Both the position numbers and the translations under genes were made by a program. This document shows, piece by piece, positions 1-5,778 of a stretch of DNA of 5,783 bases (its first letter is position 1; each line of letters starts with the position of its first letter). Location of the stretch: positions 1 through 5,783 of the forward strand of contig CAYYLT010000224.1 of NCBI GenBank assembly GCA_964472385.1, written 5' to 3'. The stretch is from JAGXLC01 sp964472385. Its GTDB lineage: Bacteria > Bacteroidota > Bacteroidia > Bacteroidales > UBA12077. Under the pieces are notes generated by a model. The model did no database searches. It was not told the DNA's origin and worked only from the letters and a program-made list of their open reading frames with translations.

Positions 1-54
1 ATTATGTATAGCCTGTTGATTTTAAGGTTTTTTTGTGTTTTTCAGCAGACCCTA
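1..54 (-). repeat. Left copy of the terminal inverted repeat (possible IS end)
   Basis: The reverse complement of these 54 bases matches 5724-5778 throughout, apart from one base of length in an A-run (7 versus 8 A). Read toward the window edge it begins TAGGGTCTGCTGAAAAAC and continues through an A-rich run to the first base, so the repeat leaves the window here. The match stops sharply at the TAG on the inner side: the next inward base is T here and A in the right copy. A sharp inner tip with an interior running off the window suits the end of an insertion sequence or another multi-copy element. No transposase is visible, and I cannot assign a family. The TAG is also the ispG stop codon. 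Confidence 0.85.
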
Positions 55-1875
55 ACTACCTTTCCAGTCCCCATATTGTTTTATCAGTTTTTCCAGTTCT
101 TCCACGGCCTGATCTTCGGGAATGTTTTTTTTGATGACCTGTTTTTTTCGGTAAAGGGTAATCTTACCCTGTCCAGAACCGACATATCCATAGTCAGCGT
201 CTGCCATTTCGCCGGGTCCGTTAACGATGCAACCCATCACGGCAATTTTAAGCCCTTTCAGATGTCCCATCCGTTTCCTTATTTTTGCAGCGGTTGATTC
301 CAGGTTAAACTGGGTACGACCGCAACCCGGGCAGGAAATGAATTCGGTTTTGTAAATCCTGCTACGGCTGGCTTGCAGTATGCCGTATGAGAGGTTTATG
401 ATCTCCCGCTCCGCAATAGAGCCTTTATTTTCAATGTATAATCCGTCTGCCAGCCCGTCGATGAAAAGAAGACCGAGATCAGAAGCAGCTTTAAGCTGAA
501 GGTCTTCCAAATTGTTTTCCTGGAATGATCCCCGGATGATAACGGGGATTTGCAATCCCTGATGCATCATCTCAAAGATAAATCTGCGCTGTTCGATAGT
601 GGGATTTTGAGCATTTGCTTTCAGGAGCAATACTACATGATGATAGGTTTTAAGATCGGCCAATTGATCTAATGCCTCTATGGAGGCACAAATAAATGAA
701 TTTGCAGGTTTTTCGCCGGGGTAACTCAGGAAGTGACTGATGGAAGGAAAAAGGGGATATTTTTTTTCAGGTTGATTGGCACTGAACCATTGCTTGTAAG
801 GGATTATGACGGGTGTATCCGAATGGGCATGAAGCTCATGGTGATTCATCATGATCAGGTCGGCCGCCGGTGAACCTGACAAAGGCTTTTCGCCAACTAC
901 TACCGGATCATATTCACCACCCACCATAGCCACAGAAGTTGTTTTTCTTCTCTGATAATCAAACGGATCGATTGGAATGGAGGTGAGTGGGGGAAGATTG
1001 GTATTTGACGATTTTTGCCGGGCATGGTTGACCAATTTTCGGGCTACGGGTATTTCTTTCTCCGGTGCTTCGGTCAGGCTTACCCGAATAGTGTCTCCAA
1101 TACCATCGGTGAGCAGAGCACCTATGCCAACGGCACTTTTTATCCGCCCTTCTTCACCTTCCCCGGCTTCGGTTACGCCCAGATGTAAGGGGTAAACGCT
1201 GCCTCTGCGAAGCATTTTATGAACCAGCAACCGGTTGGCCTGAACCATTACCCGTGTGTTGCTTGATTTCATAGAAACCACTATCTGATGAAAATTCTGC
1301 GTTTCGCAGATCTTTATAAATTCTAGTGCCGATTCGGTCATGCCTGGGGGTGTATCACCATATGCATCCATGATACGCTGATCCAGCGAGCCATGGTTTA
1401 CTCCAATGCGCAAAGCCGTTTTATTCGCCCTGCAGATTTCAATCAGACGGATAAAGGCTTCTTGTTTTTCAGGGTGCGCACCTTGTTTTGTATATTTTAT
1501 GGCATAATTGCCCGGATTGATGCGTACCTTTTCTATATGGGATGCTCCAATTTCTGCTATCTTTGGATTGAAATGGACATCCGCAATGAGCGGAATAAGA
1601 TATCCCTGCTGAAGCAAACGGGTTTTGATGTTTTCCAGATTATAGGCTTCTTTAACAGTTCGTGTGGTCATCCGGGCATAATCCCCTCCTGCATCTGCTA
1701 TGCGCTTGATTTGCGCTATAGTGCCTTGAGAATCATTGGTGTCTGTATTGGTCATTGATTGAATGCGGATGGGATGTTTGTTTCCCAAGGGAATAGATCC
1801 GACATGAACTTCCCTGGTTCCCAATTTTTGATGATAAATCAAACTTTCACAATATTGTTTATTCGAGAAATTCAT
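52..1875 (-). CDS. ispG: (E)-4-hydroxy-3-methylbut-2-enyl-diphosphate synthase, long three-domain form
   Basis: IspG (GcpE) is the cytoplasmic iron-sulfur enzyme that reductively converts MEcPP to HMBPP, the penultimate step of the MEP isoprenoid pathway. The 607-residue protein shows the family order. An N-terminal TIM barrel covers about residues 1-285, with recognisable blocks QSMTNTDTND, VRINPGN, RIGVNHGSL and a glycine-rich LGVTEAGEGEEGR stretch. A less conserved inserted domain covers about 290-505. The C-terminal domain carries the [4Fe-4S] ligands: CPGC (C515, C518), C549 in GCIVNGPGE, and E556. Short IspG of most Proteobacteria lacks the insert; Bacteroidota, Chlamydiae and plants have it. 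The chosen ATG gives a normal N-terminus. It follows the dehydrogenase gene by 52 bases with no clear promoter between, so co-transcription is likely. The C-terminus (YGDWKGS) appears complete, although its stop codon lies at the edge of the terminal repeat. Confidence 0.97.
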   Translation of the reverse strand: MNFSNKQYCESLIYHQKLGTREVHVGSIPLGNKHPIRIQSMTNTDTNDSQGTIAQIKRIADAGGDYARMTTRTVKEAYNLENIKTRLLQQGYLIPLIADVHFNPKIAEIGASHIEKVRINPGNYAIKYTKQGAHPEKQEAFIRLIEICRANKTALRIGVNHGSLDQRIMDAYGDTPPGMTESALEFIKICETQNFHQIVVSMKSSNTRVMVQANRLLVHKMLRRGSVYPLHLGVTEAGEGEEGRIKSAVGIGALLTDGIGDTIRVSLTEAPEKEIPVARKLVNHARQKSSNTNLPPLTSIPIDPFDYQRRKTTSVAMVGGEYDPVVVGEKPLSGSPAADLIMMNHHELHAHSDTPVIIPYKQWFSANQPEKKYPLFPSISHFLSYPGEKPANSFICASIEALDQLADLKTYHHVVLLLKANAQNPTIEQRRFIFEMMHQGLQIPVIIRGSFQENNLEDLQLKAASDLGLLFIDGLADGLYIENKGSIAEREIINLSYGILQASRSRIYKTEFISCPGCGRTQFNLESTAAKIRKRMGHLKGLKIAVMGCIVNGPGEMADADYGYVGSGQGKITLYRKKQVIKKNIPEDQAVEELEKLIKQYGDWKGS

Positions 1876-1927
1876 GGCTCATGTATCTGCAAAACAATGA
1901 CCTGCCTGATAATACAGGATGGATATG

Positions 1928-2899
1928 TTATTGCCAGACTTCAGGATTTAAAAGATTAGGTGGTTTGACCCCTTTATAGAATTTGATAATATTGTAAGCT
2001 GCTTCTTCGGTCATGGCGGCACGGGTTTCATAGCTGGCCGTACCGATATGAGGTACCAGGATTACATTGGTCATTTCCAGCAGTTCTTCGCTGATCCGGG
2101 GTTCAAATTCGTATACATCGAGGCCGGCGCCTCCCAGATGGCCATTGCGCAGATATCTGATAAGCGATTTTTCATGAATGACTGCGCCCCGGGCGGTGTT
2201 GATGATGAAAGCCCCTGGTTTCATCTTCATGAATTCTTTGTCTCCCAATAGATGGTGGGTATCCTTCGTTAATGGGGTATGCACTGAGATGATATCTGAT
2301 TTCCTGATCAATTGGTCAAGATTGGCATAACGGGCCGAATAAATCCTTTCATCGGTATAATCGAGTGCATTTCTTCGGTAATAGAGGATGTTCATGCCAA
2401 ATGATTTTGCCTTCCGGGCCATGGATTTGCCAATATTTCCCATGCCAATGATGCCCAGTGTTTTCCCTTCCAAAGTATATCCCAGGTTAGCCATCACTTC
2501 CCATTGGATCTCTTCTTTATGTTTGATTTTCCGGTCCAATTCAGCGACTCTTCTGACCAATGCCAACAGAAGGGCGAAAGCCAGCTCTGCTGTTGGTTCA
2601 ACAACGGTTTCCGGTGTATTGGTAACCAAAATTCCTTTTGCTGTAGCTGTCTTGACATCAATATTGTTGTATCCCGTTCCGAAGTTAGCAATGATCTTCA
2701 GATTTTCAGCTTTTTCGATTACATCTTGACCGATCTCAAATCCAAAAACCGGAATGAGTACCTCATATTCCGGTATCAAAGCTTCTAATTCCTGTTTTGA
2801 GAAATGTTTGTCTTCCGGTACCTTGATCTCAAAATCCCTTTCCAGCAATTTCAAACCCTCCGCCGGCAATTGATGTGTGAGCAAAACTTTATGTGCCAT
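1928..2899 (-). CDS. D-isomer-specific 2-hydroxyacid dehydrogenase (glyoxylate/hydroxypyruvate reductase-like)
   Basis: This is a 323-residue cytoplasmic NAD(P)-dependent oxidoreductase that interconverts a 2-keto acid and a D-2-hydroxy acid. Length and layout are typical: a split substrate-binding domain (about 1-100 and 290-323) around a Rossmann domain (about 101-289). Visible motifs are the substrate-loop NFGTGYNNID (73-81), the dinucleotide-binding GMGNIG (152-157), and the catalytic triad R237 (in NTARG), E266 (in YEFEP) and H284 (in VPHIGTAS). There is no C-terminal ACT domain, which argues against the long type of serine-pathway phosphoglycerate dehydrogenase. Glyoxylate, hydroxypyruvate or another small 2-keto acid is plausible, but motifs do not settle the substrate, so no symbol is given. 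It is the first gene of a probable two-gene unit with ispG and has a good promoter-like site upstream. No metabolic link to ispG is evident. Confidence 0.93.
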   Translation of the reverse strand: MAHKVLLTHQLPAEGLKLLERDFEIKVPEDKHFSKQELEALIPEYEVLIPVFGFEIGQDVIEKAENLKIIANFGTGYNNIDVKTATAKGILVTNTPETVVEPTAELAFALLLALVRRVAELDRKIKHKEEIQWEVMANLGYTLEGKTLGIIGMGNIGKSMARKAKSFGMNILYYRRNALDYTDERIYSARYANLDQLIRKSDIISVHTPLTKDTHHLLGDKEFMKMKPGAFIINTARGAVIHEKSLIRYLRNGHLGGAGLDVYEFEPRISEELLEMTNVILVPHIGTASYETRAAMTEEAAYNIIKFYKGVKPPNLLNPEVWQ

Positions 2900-2949
2900 A
2901 TCTGCTATTGATTATCCGTCATGAAAACGATATGATTTAGGTTAAATTG

Positions 2950-2980
2950 CGAATGTAAGGACATTATATGATTTCACAAA
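2950..2980 (-). promoter_or_regulatory. Bacteroidota-type promoter for the dehydrogenase-ispG unit
   Basis: On the minus strand a TTTG (2980-2977) is followed after exactly 19 bases by TACATTCG (2957-2950). This fits the known Bacteroidota consensus TTTG-N19-21-TAnnTTTG with one mismatch in the -7 box. The predicted transcription start would lie near 2943, giving a leader of about 45 bases before the ATG at 2899. The site is inferred from pattern only. Confidence 0.5.
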
Positions 2981-3033
2981 ATTGTTTTTGGGAATAAGGG
3001 TATAGTTTTCTCTCCTATTCTTTTTATTTTTGA

Positions 3034-3151
3034 AACCTGTATTATTCATGCGTCAAAGTTTTGGGTAGGTGCAAGGCGTCGAAAGCCGAGGCCGTAGTCG
3101 CCTGCTTCGGGGTTTTCGCCACGTAGCAGATGCCCAAAAATTGGCGCACTC
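3034..3151 (+). repeat. Palindromic dispersed repeat, copy A
   Basis: About 118 bases that match the reverse complement of 4301-4417 at roughly 80% by eye, starting at AACCTGTATT and ending GCACTC; weaker similarity continues to about 3163. The unit folds on itself. Outer arms are TGCG (3049-3052) with CGCA (3145-3148), then TTTTGGG (3059-3065) with CCCAAAA (3133-3139). An inner 8-base stem pairs CGAAAGCC (3080-3087) with GGTTTTCG (3111-3118), including one G-T pair. It lies between the dehydrogenase promoter and gldA. A reading frame on the minus strand crosses it, but its composition looks like repeat sequence and not like a protein. It resembles a REP/MITE-like intergenic element; an RNA gene is possible. 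Confidence 0.85.
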
Positions 3152-3289
3152 AAAAAAATGCATAAAAAGAAGAAATGTTGAGCATAATAAGTAAAGGACT
3201 AATATTCCTTTGTTTGTAAAGGTTTTTTTATTTTTTATGAATAATACAGGGTAAATTAGCCGGTAAATTGGGTTGGAGACGGGGTTAGT

Positions 3290-3310
3290 AAAATCAAATG
3301 GGTTGATTTT
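3290..3310. promoter_or_regulatory. A/T-rich inverted repeat just upstream of gldA
   Basis: AAAATCAA (3290-3297) and TTGATTTT (3303-3310) are perfect 8-base arms around a 5-base spacer, followed by two more T bases. The site ends 21 bases before the gldA ATG. It could be an operator, a leader hairpin or a weak terminator of upstream transcription. The arms are too A/T-rich for a strong terminator. Function is not shown by the sequence. Confidence 0.3.
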
Positions 3311-3331
3311 TTCGGATAAAATCTTTGTGAT

Positions 3332-4246
3332 ATGTCCATTCAGGTAAAGGAGCTCAACAAATACTATGGCAGCCAAAAAGCATTGGACCGGATCAGTTTT
3401 CAGGTTAAACCCGGTGAGATCGTAGGATTTATTGGCCCTAACGGTGCGGGCAAGACAACAGCCATGAAAATACTAACGGGTTATATGATGCCGGAGAGCG
3501 GAGAAGTTTGGATCAATGGGCGCAATGTGTTTGAGGAAATTCTGAAAATCCGGAGGGACATTGGTTATCTTCCCGAGCACAATCCGTTATATACACGCAT
3601 GTATGTTAAGGAATACCTTGAATATGTATCGGGATTGTACCGGTTGGGAGAAAAAAAACCTGAGCGTGTCAGGGAGGTAATCCGGTTGACGGGCCTGGAG
3701 AAAGAGAAATCCAAGCGGATATCTATGCTATCAAAGGGATATCGCCAACGAATGGGTCTGGCACAGGCCATCATTCATGATCCCGGCGTGCTTATACTGG
3801 ATGAACCCACAACCGGATTAGATCCCAATCAGATAGCCGAGATCCGGAACCTTATATCCAGGCTGGGGGAAGAAAAAACTGTTCTTTTGTCCACACATCT
3901 TATGCAGGAGGTGGAAGCCATCTGTGACCGTATCATTGTGATACACAACGGGAAGATTGTGGCCGATGATAAGGTGCAGGATATCTCATCAAAACTTGAA
4001 AAGTACCAGCAAACAGTGCAGGTGGAATTCAACCGTGATATCCATGAAAGCATCCTGGCAACCATTGAAGGGGTTAGCAGAGTACAGAAAATTGGTGACC
4101 GGCAATGGTTGTTGGAAAGCTTAATGGAGGCGGATATCAGGCAATATATCTTTGATTTTGCGGTTCAATCCGGTATATCTGTCCTTTCGATGCAAAAAAA
4201 AGAGAAAAGCCTGGAGGAAGTATTTCAGGATTTGACCAAAGAATGA
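3332..4246 (+). CDS. gldA: GldA-type ABC transporter ATP-binding protein
   Basis: A 304-residue ATPase subunit of an ABC-2-type membrane transporter, closest in pattern to GldA, which in Flavobacterium partners GldF and GldG and is linked to gliding motility. It has all the main nucleotide-binding elements: Walker A GPNGAGKTT (35-43), a Q-loop region IGYLPEHNP (77-85) in which Glu takes the usual Gln place, signature LSKGYRQR (133-140), Walker B VLILDEPT (153-160), D-loop GLD (162-164) and the H-loop His (H189 in STHLMQEVEAICDR). About 80 residues after the ATPase core form the C-terminal extension usual for this group. The LPEHNPLY and LSKGYRQR blocks favour GldA over DrrA/NatA-like relatives, though homologues also occur in non-gliding Bacteroidota. 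The ATG follows an A-rich leader with no Shine-Dalgarno site. No permease gene is nearby, and the gene is bracketed by inverted repeat copies A and B. Confidence 0.9.
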   Translation: MSIQVKELNKYYGSQKALDRISFQVKPGEIVGFIGPNGAGKTTAMKILTGYMMPESGEVWINGRNVFEEILKIRRDIGYLPEHNPLYTRMYVKEYLEYVSGLYRLGEKKPERVREVIRLTGLEKEKSKRISMLSKGYRQRMGLAQAIIHDPGVLILDEPTTGLDPNQIAEIRNLISRLGEEKTVLLSTHLMQEVEAICDRIIVIHNGKIVADDKVQDISSKLEKYQQTVQVEFNRDIHESILATIEGVSRVQKIGDRQWLLESLMEADIRQYIFDFAVQSGISVLSMQKKEKSLEEVFQDLTKE

Positions 4247-4300
4247 AAAGATGGATGTTTTTTTTGCCTTTACCATAATTTAATTTTATGCCTTTTGTGC

Positions 4301-4417
4301 GAGTGCATTAATTTTTAGGCATCTGCTGTGTTGCGAAAGCCTCGAAGGAGGCGACTAAGTTGTCGGCTTTCGATGCCTTGCATTTTCCCAAAACGTGACG
4401 CATGAAGAATACAGGTT
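4301..4417 (-). repeat. Palindromic dispersed repeat, copy B (inverted relative to copy A)
   Basis: The reverse complement aligns with 3034-3151 over the full unit at about 80% identity by eye. Its inner stem is a perfect 8-base pair: on the plus strand CGAAAGCC (4334-4341) with GGCTTTCG (4365-4372). The outer arm CCCAAAA (4387-4393) faces TTTTAGG (4313-4319). A second small hairpin, GCCTC-GAAG-GAGGC (4339-4352), can form instead. It starts about 55 bases after the gldA stop and ends about 93 bases before the isomerase start. It could hinder readthrough from gldA, but there is no adjoining T-tract that makes it a classic terminator. Similarity to copy C extends outward to about 4288. Confidence 0.85.
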
Positions 4418-4467
4418 AGATTTGTATCTAGAGATAATGCAATTCAGCATCAAATTCCTGAATGCTT

Positions 4468-4498
4468 ATTGAAAAAAAGAATAAACCATGTACATTTA
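4468..4498 (+). promoter_or_regulatory. Possible promoter for the isomerase-like gene
   Basis: ATTG (4468-4471) and TACATTTA (4491-4498) are separated by 19 bases, close to TTTG-N19-TAnnTTTG with one mismatch in each box. The predicted start would leave a leader of only several bases before the ATG at 4511. That would be unusually short, so the call is weak. Confidence 0.25.
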
Positions 4499-4510
4499 AA
4501 ATCAATTACC

Positions 4511-5392
4511 ATGAAAAAAATTTTATTGTTTGCCTTAACCGTTACGATGTTTTTTGGGGTTTCCACTGCCCAAAAAAAGGAATTGGACAATACATTCTTT
4601 TGTTTCAACAATTCTATGAAAATGCCCAATGCGCCTGAATCTTTTGAGGAACAGGCAGCGCTGATCAAAAAGATCGGATTCGACGGCATGGAAGGTCATA
4701 GTGGAGAGAATTACCACCAGCGCTGGGCGGCCCTGGATGCTAAAGGGCTTACCATGCCTCAGATGTATTGGAGTATGACATTAAATGATGATGGTGAGGT
4801 TACTTATGATGAAGAGATCAAAGACATTATCAAAAATTCGAAGAATCGTGATCTGACTGTAGCTATCATCGTGAGGGCTGACCAATACAAACAAAAAAAG
4901 GACGAGGGAGATAAGATCGTTGCCCGTGCTATTGGTGAGCTGGCCGATTTTGCTTCGCCTTATAACGTTAAAATCGCATTTTATCCTCATGTATGGCTTT
5001 ATTACGAGAAAATTGATCATATAGTCAAGCTGGTTAACATGATTGACCGGGATAATGTGGGTGCTATTTTTAATGTATGCCATTTTCTTAAAGCTGAAGG
5101 AGAACAACACCTTAAAGACAAACTGTTGAAAGTGATACCCCATTTATTTTTGGTTTCCATCAATGGCGCTGATTCGGGCAATACCAAAGAAATGGGCTGG
5201 GATCAGCTCATCCAGCCTCTTGGTGATGGCACTTTCAATACTTATCAGGTTGTAAAGATTTTATGGGACCATGGATATGAGGGACCTATCGGAATACAAT
5301 GCTATAATGTGGATCAGGACTGCAGGCTTGCCCTGTATAAGTCTATGAGCACCTGGCGGAAATTTAAATTGAAATATATGGTATCCGAGTAA
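4511..5392 (+). CDS. Exported sugar phosphate isomerase/epimerase-like TIM-barrel protein
   Basis: A 293-residue protein of the xylose-isomerase-like TIM-barrel (AP endonuclease 2) type. I start it at ATG 4511, because this gives a clean Sec signal peptide: KK at residues 2-3, a hydrophobic core at 4-16 and a likely signal peptidase I site after GVSTA (about 20/21). A TTG at 4469 would add a charged N-terminal tail before that peptide and is less likely. The barrel shows KKIGFDGMEGHS (53-64), YPH (158-160), FNVCH (187-191), INGAD (217-221), PLGDGTFN (236-243) and GPIGIQCYN (258-266). In characterised relatives several of these positions hold Glu, Asp, His and Glu metal ligands. Here N188, S216 and Q263 appear to replace three of them, so ordinary isomerase chemistry is uncertain. 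A periplasmic role in sugar metabolism is inferred. It converges on a gene remnant across a shared palindrome. Confidence 0.85.
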   Translation: MKKILLFALTVTMFFGVSTAQKKELDNTFFCFNNSMKMPNAPESFEEQAALIKKIGFDGMEGHSGENYHQRWAALDAKGLTMPQMYWSMTLNDDGEVTYDEEIKDIIKNSKNRDLTVAIIVRADQYKQKKDEGDKIVARAIGELADFASPYNVKIAFYPHVWLYYEKIDHIVKLVNMIDRDNVGAIFNVCHFLKAEGEQHLKDKLLKVIPHLFLVSINGADSGNTKEMGWDQLIQPLGDGTFNTYQVVKILWDHGYEGPIGIQCYNVDQDCRLALYKSMSTWRKFKLKYMVSE

Positions 5393-5427
5393 TTTGATTT
5401 TTGACATTTGGTGGATACCTGAAACAA

Positions 5428-5463
5428 AAGGGAGGCTTCGGATCATGATCCGAAGCCTCCCTT
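5428..5463. terminator. Perfect 36-base palindrome, probable bidirectional terminator
   Basis: Eighteen-base arms, AAGGGAGGCTTCGGATCA and its exact complement, meet with no unpaired centre; in RNA a loop of about four bases would open at GATCATGATC. It begins 36 bases after the isomerase stop. On the minus strand the stem is followed by CCCTTTTGTTTC, a reasonable U-tract. On the plus strand it is followed by CCCTTCAACAG, which is poor. The hairpin therefore looks mainly like the terminator of a minus-strand gene ending at 5486, and may also serve the isomerase gene. Confidence 0.75.
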
Positions 5464-5485
5464 CAACAGATAAAAAGCAAACAAA

Positions 5486-5584
5486 CTATCGCGTCATTCG
5501 GATTTCTTTAGCAATGTCCTTACCGTTAGCTGCAGCCCAGGTATTACAATCCCCGTCACCATAAATGGATAGAGGTTTTACCAT
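5486..5584 (-). pseudogene. 3' remnant of an unrecognised minus-strand gene
   Basis: An open frame of 32 codons runs from ATG 5584 to TAG 5486 and reads naturally as a protein C-terminus: it contains IYGDGDCNTWAAANGKDIAK and ends IRMTR. Its stop lies 22 bases before a hairpin with a U-tract on this strand, as expected for a genuine gene end. Going upstream, the same frame meets a TAA at 5593-5591 and then continues open to an ATG at 5716, but that part (reading GGLSLNLIRKGES just before the TAA) overlaps repeat copy C and may be repeat sequence. The body of the gene is therefore absent. It was probably cut off when repeat or mobile DNA entered. I do not recognise the family; a genuine 32-residue peptide gene is the less likely alternative. 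Confidence 0.4.
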
Positions 5585-5638
5585 CCGTTTTTAACTTTCG
5601 CCTTTACGGATAAGGTTAAGCGACAGTCCACCGGCGCA

Positions 5639-5704
5639 TGCCTGCTTCGGGTCTTTCGCAATGCAACAGGCGCCCAAAATTGACGCACTTGCAAAAAAGG
5701 CATT
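5639..5704 (+). repeat. Partial palindromic dispersed repeat, copy C
   Basis: From TGCCTGCTTCGGG to about GGCAT this aligns with the right half of copy A (3099-3163), sharing the CCTGCTTCGGG, TTTCGC and CCCAAAA blocks and the GCACT block. The left half, including the TTTTGGG arm, is not recognisable; sequence from about 5594 to 5638 aligns only weakly. It has its own 5-base stem, GCCTG (5640-5644) with CAGGC (5667-5671). It ends about 20 bases before the right terminal repeat and seems to replace the body of the minus-strand remnant gene. Confidence 0.7.
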
Positions 5705-5723
5705 ACATGCATTCATAACAAAA

Positions 5724-5778
5724 TAGGGTCTGCTGAAAAACACAAAAAAAACCTTAAAATCAACAGGCTATACATAAT
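5724..5778 (+). repeat. Right copy of the terminal inverted repeat (possible IS end)
   Basis: Fifty-five bases starting TAGGGTCTGCTGAAAAAC and ending CTATACATAAT match the reverse complement of 1-54 apart from one extra A in the A-run. The remaining five bases reach the window end and have no counterpart because the left copy is cut by the window edge. The single length difference suggests two real genomic copies, or sequencing error in a homopolymer, and not one sequence read twice. Confidence 0.85.

Noticed and set aside
3193..3211. Small hairpin AAAGGA/TCCTTT with a 7-base loop in the gldA upstream region
   Set aside because: A 6-base A/T-rich stem is expected by chance in such sequence, and no gene ends just before it.
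3302..3329. TTG and AATCTTTG as a gldA promoter
   Set aside because: The spacing is too short, the -7 box lacks the leading TA, and the predicted start would fall after the ATG.
3053..3376. A 107-codon open frame on the minus strand across copy A and the gldA start
   Set aside because: It lies over a palindromic repeat and A/T-rich intergenic DNA, overlaps the start of gldA, and has no recognisable protein pattern.
4469..4510. Earlier TTG start for the isomerase-like gene
   Set aside because: It adds 14 charged residues before an otherwise standard signal peptide and overlaps a promoter-like site. The ATG at 4511 fits better.
5591..5716. A 41-codon minus-strand frame ending in GGLSLNLIRKGES
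   Set aside because: Most of it is repeat copy C in reverse. It may be chance coding sequence of the repeat, although its frame matches that of the downstream gene remnant, so I noted it there only.
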